From NCBI GenBank assembly GCA_003221695.1, contig QHSX01000044.1:124001-188000 (forward strand): a DNA stretch of 64,000 nucleotides, given 5' to 3'. Origin of the DNA: Candidatus Rokuibacteriota bacterium. GTDB taxonomy: Bacteria > Methylomirabilota > Methylomirabilia > Rokubacteriales > CSP1-6. Positions 9,822-18,520 of this stretch are shown here, piece by piece (positions within the stretch are counted from its first letter, which is position 1; each line of letters opens with the position of its first letter). Position numbers and translations under genes: made by a program. Below the pieces are notes generated by a model, which saw only the letters and a program-made list of their open reading frames with translations, was not told where the DNA came from and made no database searches.

Positions 9822-10835
9822 GTGGAGTTCGGCTTCGCCCTTCCCGGTCGCGGCCCGCTCGCCAAGCCCGACGTCGTCCTCCGGATGGCGGCGCAGGCCG
9901 ATTCGCTCCGCTACGACTCGATCTTCGTGACCGACCACGTGGTGCTTCCCGCCTCGATGGCACGCTCCGTGTACCCGTACTCGACGACGGGGCAACTCGC
10001 CGGCGGCGCCGCGCAGGATTACCTCGAGCCGCTCGCGATGCTCGGCTACCTCGCGCACGCGACGAAGCGGGTGCGGCTCGGGACGAGCGTCCTCGTCGTT
10101 CCCTACCGGAACCCGCTCGTGACGGCCAAGACCCTCGCGACGATCGACCAGCTCTCGCGCGGGCGCCTCATCCTCGGCGCGGGCGTCGGGTGGCTCCGGG
10201 AGGAGTTCGAGGCGCTCGCGGCTCCCGCGTTCGAGGCGCGCGGCGAGGTGACCGACGAATACCTGCGGCTCATGCGCGCGACCTGGACTACCGATCCCGT
10301 CACGTTCGAGGGCAAACACTACCGGGTCCGCGAGGTCCATGCGCTGCCGAAACCCGCACAGCCGGGCGGGATCCCGATCTGGATCGGCGGCCACACCGAC
10401 GCCGCGCTCAAGCGCGCCGGCACCCTCGGCGACGCCTGGCACCCGATCGGCCTCCGGCCGCCCGCGATGCTGCGGCCCGACGAGTACGCGCAGAAGGTCA
10501 AGCAGATCCACGCGTGGGCCCAGCGCGCCGGGCGCGACCCGAAGGCGCTGACGCTCACGTTCCGCGCGCCGATGGAGGTGCGGTCGCGAACCACCAAGGC
10601 CGCGACGGGCGAGCGGCCACTGCTCCAGGGCACGGCGGCCGAAGTCGCCGGCGACCTTCAGCAGTACGCCGCTCTCGGCGTGACGCACTTCGTCTTCGAC
10701 CCGACGGTACCCGATCTCAAGTCGGTCCTGGCCAACATGGAACACTTCGCCGACGACGTGCGGCCGAAGCTCAAGCACATGCCCACGGCCCGCCACCCAC
10801 GGCGTGCTCCGGCCTCACGGCACTCGCGACAGTGA
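9822..10835 (+). CDS. LLM-class F420-dependent oxidoreductase
   Basis: A 337-residue luciferase-like TIM-barrel protein. Markers are the N-terminal strand VEFGFALPGRG, FVTDHVVLP, LGTSVLVVPYRNP and GRLILGAGVGW, as in F420-dependent monooxygenase-type LLM proteins. The GTG at 9822 is chosen because GGAGG lies six bases upstream; an earlier GTG at 9798 has none. It opens the F420 biosynthesis operon and its stop overlaps the cofG start as GTGA, so a user of F420 is translated together with its makers. The substrate is unknown. Confidence 0.92.
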   Translation: MEFGFALPGRGPLAKPDVVLRMAAQADSLRYDSIFVTDHVVLPASMARSVYPYSTTGQLAGGAAQDYLEPLAMLGYLAHATKRVRLGTSVLVVPYRNPLVTAKTLATIDQLSRGRLILGAGVGWLREEFEALAAPAFEARGEVTDEYLRLMRATWTTDPVTFEGKHYRVREVHALPKPAQPGGIPIWIGGHTDAALKRAGTLGDAWHPIGLRPPAMLRPDEYAQKVKQIHAWAQRAGRDPKALTLTFRAPMEVRSRTTKAATGERPLLQGTAAEVAGDLQQYAALGVTHFVFDPTVPDLKSVLANMEHFADDVRPKLKHMPTARHPRRAPASRHSRQ

Positions 10836-11974
10836 TCTCACATTCCGAGGCGTGCGCGCTCATCGAGACGCCCGACGCGGGGCTCGACGAGCTCCTCGCT
10901 CGCGCGGGCGAGGTGCGCGACCGTGGCCGGGGACGAGTCGTCACCTTCTCCGCCAAGGTCTTCGTGCCGCTGACGACCCTGTGTCGCGACTACTGCGGCT
11001 ACTGCACCTTCCGCCGCGATCCCGGGGAGCCCGGCGCCCATACGATGACGCCCGAGGAAGTGCTGGCCCTCGCCCGGGCCGGCGCGCGGCTCGGGGCGAA
11101 GGAAGCCCTGTTCTCGCTCGGTGACAGGCCCGAGGCGGCCTTCCCCGGCCACCGCGAGTTCCTGCGTCGCCACGGTCACCGCACCACGCTCGGCTACCTC
11201 CGCGCGGTCTGCGAGCTCACGCTCAGCGAGTCGTCGCTCCTGCCCCACGCCAACCCGGGGGTGATGGCCGAGCGCGACCTCGCCGCCCTCCGCGAGGTCA
11301 CCGTGAGCATGGGCCTGATGCTCGAGACCGTGTCGGAGCGGCTCGGCGGCCCCGGCCTGGCGCACGACCGCGCGCCCGACAAGGTACCGGCGCGGCGCCT
11401 CCGAACGATCGCGCTCGCGGGGAAGCTCTCGATCCCGTTCACGACGGGCATTCTCGTCGGCATCGGCGAGACCCAGCGCGAGCGGGTGGACGCCCTCGCC
11501 GCGATCCGCGACCTCCACGAGCGGTACGGTCATATCCAGGAGGTCATCATCCAGAACTTCCGCGCGAAGCCGCGCATCCCGATGCGAGATCAGCCTGAGC
11601 CGCCGCTCGCGGACCTGCTCCGTACGCTCGCCGTCGCACGGCTCCTGCTCGGGCCCGAGGTGAACATTCAGGCACCGCCGAATCTCTCGCCGCGCGTCTA
11701 CCCGCGCCTGCTCGCCGCGGGGCTCAACGACTGGGGCGGTATCTCGCCGCTCACGCCCGACCACATCAACCCCGAGAAGCCGTGGCCGCTGATCACGGAG
11801 CTGCGCCGCGCCACCGAGGGCATGGGCTTCGTCCTCCGCGAGCGCCTCGCGATCTATCCCGAGTTCGCGACGCGCGCGGAGTTCCTGGACGAAGAGGTGC
11901 GCGGGCGCGTCGCGACGCTCGTCGACGGCGACGGCCTCGTGAAGGAGTCCCATGAACACTGGCGTCGCTGGTAG
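10832..11974 (+). CDS. cofG: 7,8-didemethyl-8-hydroxy-5-deazariboflavin synthase, CofG subunit
   Basis: Radical SAM enzyme that, with CofH, makes the deazaflavin Fo. The 380-residue protein has CRDYCGYC (C51, C55, C58), the CX3CX2C cluster motif of CofG, followed by EALFSLGDRPE and, further on, GILVGIGET, QNFRAKP and NDWGGISPLTPDHINPE-type conserved segments. The GTG start overlaps the upstream LLM gene by four bases and cofH begins 23 bases before its stop. It is a stand-alone CofG rather than the fused FbiC of actinobacteria. Confidence 0.95.
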   Translation: MISHSEACALIETPDAGLDELLARAGEVRDRGRGRVVTFSAKVFVPLTTLCRDYCGYCTFRRDPGEPGAHTMTPEEVLALARAGARLGAKEALFSLGDRPEAAFPGHREFLRRHGHRTTLGYLRAVCELTLSESSLLPHANPGVMAERDLAALREVTVSMGLMLETVSERLGGPGLAHDRAPDKVPARRLRTIALAGKLSIPFTTGILVGIGETQRERVDALAAIRDLHERYGHIQEVIIQNFRAKPRIPMRDQPEPPLADLLRTLAVARLLLGPEVNIQAPPNLSPRVYPRLLAAGLNDWGGISPLTPDHINPEKPWPLITELRRATEGMGFVLRERLAIYPEFATRAEFLDEEVRGRVATLVDGDGLVKESHEHWRRW

Positions 11975-13217
11975 CCTCTCCGCCGTCCTCGACGGGGCGT
12001 CGCGCGACGTTCGCCGCATCCTCGTCGGCGTCCTCGACGGCCACGAGCTCTCCGTCGACGACGGCATCTCGCTGACGGCTGCGGTCGGCCGCGACCTCCA
12101 CGCCCTCACCCTCGTCGCCGACGAGCTGCGCCGCCGGCAGGTCGGCGACGTCGTGACGTACGTCGTCAACCGCAACATCAACTTTACCAACGTCTGCATC
12201 AAGCACTGCGGCTTCTGCGCGTTCAGCCGCGACCACCGTCAAGAGGAAGGGTACCTCTTGCCCATCGACGAGGTCGTCCGGCGCGCTCGGGAGGCGTGGG
12301 AGCTCGGCGCGACCGAGGTCTGCATCCAGGCGGGGCTGCCCCCGAAGCTCGACGGGCGCTACTACATCGACCTCACGCGTGCGCTCAAGGCCGCCCTGCC
12401 CGGGCTCCATCTGCACGCCTTCTCGCCCGAGGAAGTCCTGTACGGATCGGTGAGGTCGGGGCTCCCGATCAAGGAGTACCTCGCGGAGCTCCGGGCGGCG
12501 GGGCTCGGGACCCTCCCCGGGACGTCGGCCGAGATCCTCGACCAGGAGATCCGCGACCGGATCTCGCGCGGTCGGATCACCGTGGGCCAGTGGGTCGAGG
12601 TGATCACGACCGCCCACGCGCTCGGCATCCGCACGACCTCCACGATCATGTACGGCCACGTCGAGACGCCCGACCACTGGATCCGCCACATGGCGCTGCT
12701 GCGCTCGATCCAGAAGGACACGGGCGGGTTCACCGAGTTCGTCCCGCTCTCCCTGATCCACTCGGAGGCACCGATGTACGCCAAGGGGCTCGTCCCGGGC
12801 GTGCGGCCCGGCGCCACGGGCGTCGAGGTCGTGAAGCTGCACGCGCTGGCGCGCCTGATGCTGGGCGACGCGCTAAGGAACATCCAGTCGTCGTGGGTGA
12901 AGGAGGGGCCGAAGCTCGCCCAGCTCCTGCTCGACGCCGGCGCCAACGACCTGGGGGGCACGCTGATCAACGAGTCGATCTCGACCGCCGCCGGCGCGCA
13001 GTACGGGCAGCTCGTCGGGCCCGCCGAGCTCCGGCGTCTCGTTCGCGACGCGGGGCGGATCCCGGCGCAGCGCGACACGCTCTACGTCATCGTTCGGACC
13101 TATCGGGACGGCGAGGATCCCGAGTCGCCGCTCGACCGGATCGACAACGCGGAGGCACGCTTCGGCTCGTACCGTCGCCTGATCGCGTCGGGCGAGTTTC
13201 GGTACACACGCAGGTAG
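11952..13217 (+). CDS. cofH: Fo synthase, CofH subunit
   Basis: Radical SAM partner of CofG that couples L-tyrosine to the ribityl-diaminouracil precursor. The 421-residue protein carries CIKHCGFC (C82, C86, C89), the following CAFSRD, TEVCIQAGLPPK, HAFSPEE and the terminal GGTLINESISTAAGA segment that separates CofH from menaquinone enzymes MqnC/MqnE. The ATG lies inside the cofG 3' end. Together they give a complete two-subunit Fo synthase. Confidence 0.95.
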   Translation: MNTGVAGSLSAVLDGASRDVRRILVGVLDGHELSVDDGISLTAAVGRDLHALTLVADELRRRQVGDVVTYVVNRNINFTNVCIKHCGFCAFSRDHRQEEGYLLPIDEVVRRAREAWELGATEVCIQAGLPPKLDGRYYIDLTRALKAALPGLHLHAFSPEEVLYGSVRSGLPIKEYLAELRAAGLGTLPGTSAEILDQEIRDRISRGRITVGQWVEVITTAHALGIRTTSTIMYGHVETPDHWIRHMALLRSIQKDTGGFTEFVPLSLIHSEAPMYAKGLVPGVRPGATGVEVVKLHALARLMLGDALRNIQSSWVKEGPKLAQLLLDAGANDLGGTLINESISTAAGAQYGQLVGPAELRRLVRDAGRIPAQRDTLYVIVRTYRDGEDPESPLDRIDNAEARFGSYRRLIASGEFRYTRR

Positions 13218-13286
13218 CCGTGCGCGGTGCGCTGTGGTATTAATTCACTTCGCGTTCACCCACACCCCTTCCAGAGGAGGCCGCCC

Positions 13287-13574
13287 GTGGCGAAGATGAT
13301 GACGAAATCCGCGACCCTGGGGCACCTTGCGCAGAAGACGACCCTGTCGAAGAAGCAGATCGCGGACGTCCTCGACGAGATGCTCTCGCTTGCCTGCAAA
13401 GAGGCCAAGAACGGATTCGTCCTGCCGGGCTTCGGCAAACTCGTCCTCGCCAACCGCAAGGCACGGATCGGACGGAACCCGCAGACGGGCGAGCCGCTCA
13501 AGATTCCCGCGAAGCGCGTCTGCAAGTTCCGCCTCGCCAAGAGCCTGAAGGACGCGGTGCTTGGGAAGAAGTAG
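13287..13574 (+). CDS. HU/IHF-family DNA-binding protein
   Basis: A 95-residue histone-like protein. The N-terminal helices (TLGHLAQKTTLSKKQIADVL) and the beta-arm RKARIGRNPQTGEPLKIP, with the family's GRNPxTGE signature, followed by KRVCKFRLAKSLKDAV, are plain. The GTG at 13287 follows AGAGGAGG by six bases. It lies inside the F420 operon, 69 bp after cofH and overlapping the next gene, an unusual setting for a nucleoid protein. A local terminator or promoter was not recognised. Confidence 0.93.
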   Translation: MAKMMTKSATLGHLAQKTTLSKKQIADVLDEMLSLACKEAKNGFVLPGFGKLVLANRKARIGRNPQTGEPLKIPAKRVCKFRLAKSLKDAVLGKK

Positions 13575-14124
13575 GACCCGGGCGAAGTCGGAGCTCCCGA
13601 CCTCCGCCCGCTCCGGGGGCGAGCACGCCCCCGCCACGACGCCGGCCTCCGCGACGCTACCACGCGTCTGGCAGGGGGTCGGCTATCGTCTCCTGCCCGA
13701 CGCGGGGGCCGCCCGCCCCCTCTTCGAGTTCGCCGCCCTCCCCTGGCCCGAGACAGACGTGATCTGTCTGGCCTGGGGAGCGTTCGCCCCGGTGGAGGAT
13801 GGCGAGCGGCTCGTCGGCGCGCTCGTGGCCGAGCGGAGCCGGAACGACGCGATGGTGTACGGTCCCGTCGTGATCGCGGAGACCGATCCGCTCGAGATCG
13901 CGGCTCAGCTCGTGGCGGCTCTCCTCGATCACGCGACGGCGTCCGGCGTCACGACGGTATTCTCCCGGCCGCAGGGCCTCGACCGCGTGTGGGTTCGCTA
14001 CGGCTTTATCCCGGTGCCGGAGAGCACGCTGCCCGCCAACCTCGCCCGCCCGGCGGGCGCCGGACTCTACGCGTGGCGCGGCGGCAGCGCCCTCTGGACC
14101 CTGCGGGAAGCCACGCCCGCGTGA
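13561..14124 (+). CDS. GNAT-like protein of unknown function
   Basis: About 187 residues if the TTG at 13561, which overlaps the HU gene, is used. The first 35 residues are low complexity and the true start may lie further in. The middle (LVGALVAERSRNDAMVYGP, then QLVAALLDHATASGVTTVF and VWVRYGFIPV) resembles the strand-helix-strand core of GNAT acetyltransferases, but no clear acetyl-CoA loop (Q/RxxGxG/A) is visible. It sits two bases before cofD, which hints at a role near F420 metabolism, though none is known to require it. Confidence 0.6.
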   Translation: MGRSRTRAKSELPTSARSGGEHAPATTPASATLPRVWQGVGYRLLPDAGAARPLFEFAALPWPETDVICLAWGAFAPVEDGERLVGALVAERSRNDAMVYGPVVIAETDPLEIAAQLVAALLDHATASGVTTVFSRPQGLDRVWVRYGFIPVPESTLPANLARPAGAGLYAWRGGSALWTLREATPA

Positions 14125-14125
14125 C

Positions 14126-15061
14126 ATGCGCCTGACCGCGATCGCGGGCGGCACGGGCGCGGCGAAGCTCCTGCGCGGCCTCGCGGCCGCGCGCCCCCGG
14201 GATACGCTCACCGTGATCGGCAACACCGGTGACGACGCCGAGATCTGGGGCCTCCACGTCTCCCCCGACCTCGACACCGTGATGTACGCGCTCGCGGGCC
14301 GGCTGGACACGGCGCGCGGCTGGGGCCTGACGGGAGAGACGTTCCGCTGCCTCGAGGCGATGGGCGACCTCGGCGCCCAGACGTGGTTCAACCTGGGCGA
14401 CCGCGACCTCGCCACGCATCTCCACCGGACGCGCGCGCTCCGCGAGGGCTTGCCGCTCTCGGCGGTAATGGCCGAGCTGTGCGGTCGTCTGGGCGTGGCG
14501 GCGCGCGTCCTCCCCATGAGCGACGAGCCCGTGCGCACGCGGGTCCGGACGCCGGACGGCTGGCTCTCGTTCCAGGAGTACTTCGTGCGCGAGAAGGCCC
14601 AGGTCCAGGTCCTCGACGTCGAGTACGCGGGCGCCTCCCAGGCCCGGCCGGCACCGGGCGTTCTCGAGGCGATCTGCGAGGCCGAGGTGGTCGTCGTCTG
14701 CCCATCGAACCCGGTGACGTCCGTCGGTCCGGTCCTCGCCGTCCCCGGCATCGCGGACGCGCTCACCGGCGCGCGCGCCCGCGTCGTCGCGGTGAGCCCG
14801 ATCGTGGGCGGCGCCGCGGTGAGCGGGCCGGCCGGTGCGCTCATGCGGGCCCGTGGCCTGTCCGTCTCCGCCGTCGGGGTCGCGGCGGCATACGCGCCTT
14901 GGCTCGGAACGCTCGTCATCGATCGGAGCGACACGGGGCGCGTCGCCGAGCTGGCGCGCCTGGGCGTCGAGGCCGTGCTGGCCGACATCGTCATGACCGA
15001 CCGCGATCGGGAGATCGCCCTGGCGCGCGTCGTTCTCGGTTCGCGGAGCCCTGTGAAATGA
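14126..15061 (+). CDS. cofD: 2-phospho-L-lactate (or PEP) transferase CofD
   Basis: A 311-residue enzyme that transfers the phospholactyl or phosphoenolpyruvyl group from its guanosine-diphospho form to Fo, giving F420-0. Family motifs are IAGGTGAAKLLRGL at the N-terminus, NTGDDAEIWGLHVSPDLDT, the TWFNLGDRDLATH segment and VVVCPSNPVTSVGP. The stop codon falls in the first unit of a tandem repeat, so its last codons are repeat-derived. cofC follows after the array. Confidence 0.95.
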   Translation: MRLTAIAGGTGAAKLLRGLAAARPRDTLTVIGNTGDDAEIWGLHVSPDLDTVMYALAGRLDTARGWGLTGETFRCLEAMGDLGAQTWFNLGDRDLATHLHRTRALREGLPLSAVMAELCGRLGVAARVLPMSDEPVRTRVRTPDGWLSFQEYFVREKAQVQVLDVEYAGASQARPAPGVLEAICEAEVVVVCPSNPVTSVGPVLAVPGIADALTGARARVVAVSPIVGGAAVSGPAGALMRARGLSVSAVGVAAAYAPWLGTLVIDRSDTGRVAELARLGVEAVLADIVMTDRDREIALARVVLGSRSPVK

Positions 15062-15317
15062 AACGCGTGTTGCAGAACGGTGCCGGGTCGCACCTGGCTC
15101 AGGCCACCCACGAAGTGTCCCCGGCCTCGCGGCCCCCGTGTGAAATGAAACGCGTGTTGCAGAACGGTGCCGGGTCGCACCTGGCTCAGGCCACCCACGG
15201 AGTGTCCCCGGCCTCGCGGCCCCCGTGTGAAATGAAACGCGTGTTGCAGAACGGTGCCGGGTCGCACCTGGCTCAGGCCACCCACGGAGTGTCCCCGGCC
15301 TCGCGGCCCCCGTTACG
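15052..15317 (+). repeat. Intercistronic tandem repeat, locus B (3 units)
   Basis: Three nearly identical 87 bp direct repeats begin at 15052, 15139 and 15226. Each starts TGTGAAATGAAACGCG and ends near GGCCTCGCGGCCCCCG. The first unit supplies the cofD stop codon (AAATGA) and the last ends directly at the cofC ATG, with no Shine-Dalgarno. Possible hairpins in each unit are GGTGC-loop-GCACC and GGCC-TCGC-GGCC. The near identity of the copies suggests recent expansion. Related arrays lie at 6054, 33713 and 41108. Confidence 0.92.
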
Positions 15318-15998
15318 ATGATCATTTGCGCCGTGCCGGCCAAGGACCTCGTCAACGCCAAGCAGCGCCTCGTCCCGGTGCTCGGCCCCAGGGAGCGCTG
15401 CGAGCTCGCCCGGGCGATGCTGAGCGACGTCTTCGCCGCCCTCCGCGCCGCGCGCCTCGACGGCGTCTGGGTCGTGACGCGCGATCCCGAGGTCGTCGGG
15501 CTCGCCGCCGCGTTCGGTGTCGAGCCGCTCGCCTCGCTCGGCGAGGCGGCGAACTCGAGTCACACCGCGGCGGTCGCCTTCGCCCAGGCCGAGGCCGCGC
15601 GACGGGGCGCACGCCTCTTCCTCACCGTGCCCGGCGACGTCCCGTGCCTCACCAGCGGCGAGATTCAGGCACTCGCCGCCGGGGCGCGGCAGGGCGCGCC
15701 CGCGTTCGCCCCGTCGCGCTCGGGGTTCGGCACGAACGGCGTGGCGCTCACGCCGCCCGACGCGATGCCGCTCAAGTTCGGCGAGCCCTCGTTTCAGAAC
15801 CACCTCGCGGTGGCGCGCGCCTGCGGCCTCGAGCCGCGAGTCCTGATGCTCGCCGGCCTCGCCCTCGACGTGGACGAGCCGGAAGATCTCGTGACGCTCG
15901 CAGCCGAGGGCGGGATCACCGAGAGCGCGCGCCTCGCCCGCGCGTGGGTGGATGCTGGAGCGGGGGCCACGAGACCGGTGCCGCCGAGAGTGGCCTGA
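15318..15998 (+). CDS. cofC: 2-phospho-L-lactate (or PEP) guanylyltransferase CofC
   Basis: A 226-residue nucleotidyltransferase that activates phospholactate or phosphoenolpyruvate with GTP for CofD. It starts IICAVPAKDLVNAKQRL, where the lysine-rich loop binds the nucleotide, and continues with TVPGDVPCL (metal-binding acidic motif), SGFGTNGVAL and GLALDVDEPEDL, all standard for CofC. The ATG directly abuts the repeat array. Whether it prefers lactyl, glyceryl or enolpyruvyl substrates cannot be read from sequence alone. Confidence 0.94.
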   Translation: MIICAVPAKDLVNAKQRLVPVLGPRERCELARAMLSDVFAALRAARLDGVWVVTRDPEVVGLAAAFGVEPLASLGEAANSSHTAAVAFAQAEAARRGARLFLTVPGDVPCLTSGEIQALAAGARQGAPAFAPSRSGFGTNGVALTPPDAMPLKFGEPSFQNHLAVARACGLEPRVLMLAGLALDVDEPEDLVTLAAEGGITESARLARAWVDAGAGATRPVPPRVA

Positions 15999-16003
15999 CA
16001 CCG

Positions 16004-16771
16004 ATGCGACCCGGCTCCGGACCGCCGCGCTACGAGGTGATCGGGATCGCGGGCCTCCCCGAGGTGCGACCGGGCGCCGACCTCGCGCGCCTCATCGTCG
16101 AGACGGCAGCGCGCCAGTCCACGCCGCTCATCGGAGGCGATCTCCTCGTCGTCAGCCAGAAGGTCGTCTCCAAGATGGAGGACCGCATCGTCCGGCTCGC
16201 CGACGTCACGCCCTCGCCCGTCGCCCTGGCCATGGGGGCGGGGCTCGGGCGCGATCCGCGCCTCGTGGAGGTCATCCTCCGCGAGTCGCGCCGCATCGTC
16301 CGCATGGACCAGGGCATTCTCATCACCGAAACGCACCACGGCTGGGTCTGTGCGAACGCCGGCGTCGATCAGTCCAACATGGACGTCGACTCCGTTGCGC
16401 TCCTCCCCGAGGACCCTGACGGCTCGGCGCGCGCCCTGCGCGATCGGATCCGCACCCTCGCGGGCGTCGACGTCTTCGTGATCATCGCCGACACCTTCGG
16501 GCGTCCCTGGCGCGAGGGGCTCACGAATGTCGCGATCGGGCTCGCCGGGCTGGCGCCGCTCCGAAGCTACCTGGGCGAACGCGACCCGGCGGGCCGGCCG
16601 CTCCAGGCGACGATCCTCGCCGTCGCGGACGAGCTCGCCGCCGCAGCGGAGCCCGTCATGGGCAAGCTCGACCGTATCCCCGCGGCGATCGTGCGGGGCG
16701 CGTCGCTCACCTCGAGCGAGGAGGGCTCGAAGCCGCTCTTGCGCGACCCCGCGCGGGACCTCTTCAGGTGA
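16004..16771 (+). CDS. cofE: F420-0:gamma-glutamyl ligase CofE
   Basis: A 255-residue GTP-dependent ligase that adds glutamates to F420-0. Conserved segments include GDLLVVSQKVVSKMED, GILITETHHGWVCANAGVD, DTFGRPWREGLTNVAIG and the ending VRGASLTSSEEGS. It is the stand-alone archaeal-type CofE; the FMN-reductase domain fused in actinobacterial FbiB is absent. The ATG at 16004 follows cofC by five bases, and the next gene starts inside its stop as GTGA. Confidence 0.94.
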   Translation: MRPGSGPPRYEVIGIAGLPEVRPGADLARLIVETAARQSTPLIGGDLLVVSQKVVSKMEDRIVRLADVTPSPVALAMGAGLGRDPRLVEVILRESRRIVRMDQGILITETHHGWVCANAGVDQSNMDVDSVALLPEDPDGSARALRDRIRTLAGVDVFVIIADTFGRPWREGLTNVAIGLAGLAPLRSYLGERDPAGRPLQATILAVADELAAAAEPVMGKLDRIPAAIVRGASLTSSEEGSKPLLRDPARDLFR

Positions 16772-17412
16772 ACATCGCGATCCTCGGTGGCACGGGCAAG
16801 GAGGGCGTGGGGCTCGCCGGACGCTGGGCGCTCGCGGGTCACTCGATCATCATCGGCTCCCGCGACCGCGACCGCGCGAAGGCGAAGGCGGCGGAACTAC
16901 GCGAGATCACCCGGAAGATGCCGATCATGGGCGAGGCGAATGTGGAGGCGGCGAAGCTCGGCGCCGTCGTCGTCCTCGCCCTCCCGGCCTCAGGGCTCGC
17001 GACCACGCTCCCCGAGGTGAGCGCCGCCTGCCGTGACAAGGTCGTGATCAGCACGGTCGTGGCGCTGGCGTTCGGCGGCCCCCGCCTCTACACGCCGCCT
17101 CCGGAGGGCTCGTCCGCCGAGGAGGCTCAAGCGCTTCTTCCGGGTGCGAAGGTCGTCGCCGCGTTCCACCACATCGCCGCCCACGAGCTCGCCGACGCCG
17201 ACCACCCGATCGAGTGCGACCTCCTCCTCTGCGGCGCCGACCAGGCGGCGAAGGAGACGGTCGCTGAACTCGGGCGCTCGATGGGGCTCCGGCCCGTCGA
17301 CGTCGGGCCGCTCTCGAACGCGGGGCTGCTGGAAGGGATCACGGCGGTCCTCGCGACGATCAACCGCCGCTACAAGGTCAAGAGCTCGGGCCTCAAGATC
17401 ACGGGCCTCTGA
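16768..17412 (+). CDS. npdG: NADPH-dependent F420 reductase, NpdG/Fno-like
   Basis: A 214-residue Rossmann protein expected to move hydride between NADPH and F420. It begins MNIAILGGTGKEGVGLAGRW with the dinucleotide-binding loop, has IIIGSRDRDRAKAKA (SR after the second strand, favouring NADP), KVVAAFHHIAAHEL and GPLSNAGLLEGITAVL, the usual NpdG/Fno core. The GTG start overlaps the cofE stop. Ending the biosynthetic genes with the reductase lets the cell make and charge the cofactor from one transcript. Confidence 0.9.
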   Translation: MNIAILGGTGKEGVGLAGRWALAGHSIIIGSRDRDRAKAKAAELREITRKMPIMGEANVEAAKLGAVVVLALPASGLATTLPEVSAACRDKVVISTVVALAFGGPRLYTPPPEGSSAEEAQALLPGAKVVAAFHHIAAHELADADHPIECDLLLCGADQAAKETVAELGRSMGLRPVDVGPLSNAGLLEGITAVLATINRRYKVKSSGLKITGL

Positions 17413-17423
17413 GGGGCTCCGCC

Positions 17424-18503
17424 ATGGCCGAGACGCCGATCATCGTCATGCACACGCGCCTCCACGACTTCATCGTCGACGTCCTGACCGCCATGAGGAT
17501 GGGCCGCCCCCCCGCCGAGACCACCGCCGGCCACATGGTGCAGACCGACCTCCGCGGCGTGGACTCCCACGGGATCGGCATGCTCCCGCGCTACGTCGAC
17601 TGGTGGCGCGAGGGCTACCTCCGGCCCGACAGCGAGCCCCGGGTCGTCCGGGACGACGGCGCGATGGCGCTCTTCGACGCGGGCCAGGGCCTCGGCCACT
17701 ACGTCGCGACGCTCGCAATGCGCACGGCGATCGCCAAGGCCCGGGCGTACGGCATCGGCGTCGCGACCGTGCGGAATTCGAGCCACTTCGGCGCCGCCGC
17801 CAACTACTCGATGCTGGCACTCGAGCACGACATGATCGGTTTCGCGACGACCAACATGCCCGTGCCCGCCGCCGTGCCGACCTTCGGGCGGAAGGGCATG
17901 CTCAGCACCAACCCGCTCTCCTTCGCCGCCCCCGCCGGTCGTCACGCGCCGTTCGTGCTCGACATGGCGACCACGACCGTCGCGATGGGCAAGCTCGTCG
18001 TCGCCTCGCGCTGGGGGACACCGATCCCCGAGGGCTGGGCCCTCGACGACCGCGGCCAGCCAGCCACCGACCCCGGGATTGCGCTCAGGCACCGGCTTCT
18101 GTCGCCCCTCGGGGGCTCGCGCGAGCTCGGCGGCCACAAGGGGTACGGACTCGGCGTCATGGTGGACATCCTGTCCGGCGTCCTCAACGGCGCCGTCTAC
18201 GGTAACCTCTTCGAGCGGAGCGACATGAAGGAGCGCAAGGTCCAGAACGCGGGCCACTATCTGGCGGCGATCGATCCGTCGCGCTTCCGGCCGATCGAGG
18301 AGTTCAAACGCGACATGGACGACATGCTCGAGGCCCTCAAGACGGCCCCGCGCGCCGAAGGCCAGGAGCGGATCTACGTCGCGGGAGAACCGGAGTTCGA
18401 GAGCGAGCGGAGGCGGCGGAAGGACGGCATCCCCCTCGCCCCGGTCCTCGTCGCCCAGTGCGCCACGATCGCGCGCGACCTCGGCGTCACGCCGCTGGCC
18501 TGA
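17424..18503 (+). CDS. Ldh-family (malate/L-lactate dehydrogenase-like) oxidoreductase
   Basis: A 359-residue NAD(P)-dependent 2-hydroxyacid dehydrogenase of the non-Rossmann LDH_2 family. Seen are DLRGVDSHGIGMLPRYVD, which holds the catalytic His, VATVRNSSHFGAAANY and GHKGYGLGVMVDILSG. Members act on malate, lactate, sulfolactate or ureidoglycolate. Being last in the F420 operon, it could supply L-lactate for the 2-phospho-L-lactate branch, but this is inference from position. It starts 11 bases after the reductase. Confidence 0.88.
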   Translation: MAETPIIVMHTRLHDFIVDVLTAMRMGRPPAETTAGHMVQTDLRGVDSHGIGMLPRYVDWWREGYLRPDSEPRVVRDDGAMALFDAGQGLGHYVATLAMRTAIAKARAYGIGVATVRNSSHFGAAANYSMLALEHDMIGFATTNMPVPAAVPTFGRKGMLSTNPLSFAAPAGRHAPFVLDMATTTVAMGKLVVASRWGTPIPEGWALDDRGQPATDPGIALRHRLLSPLGGSRELGGHKGYGLGVMVDILSGVLNGAVYGNLFERSDMKERKVQNAGHYLAAIDPSRFRPIEEFKRDMDDMLEALKTAPRAEGQERIYVAGEPEFESERRRRKDGIPLAPVLVAQCATIARDLGVTPLA

Positions 18504-18520
18504 GCCCCCGGGGCCGGCGC

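Noticed and set aside
6054-15317. Repeat arrays at 6.1 and 15.1 kb as CRISPR
   Set aside because: Units are 81-87 bp and directly contiguous, with no unique spacers, and no cas genes are in the window.
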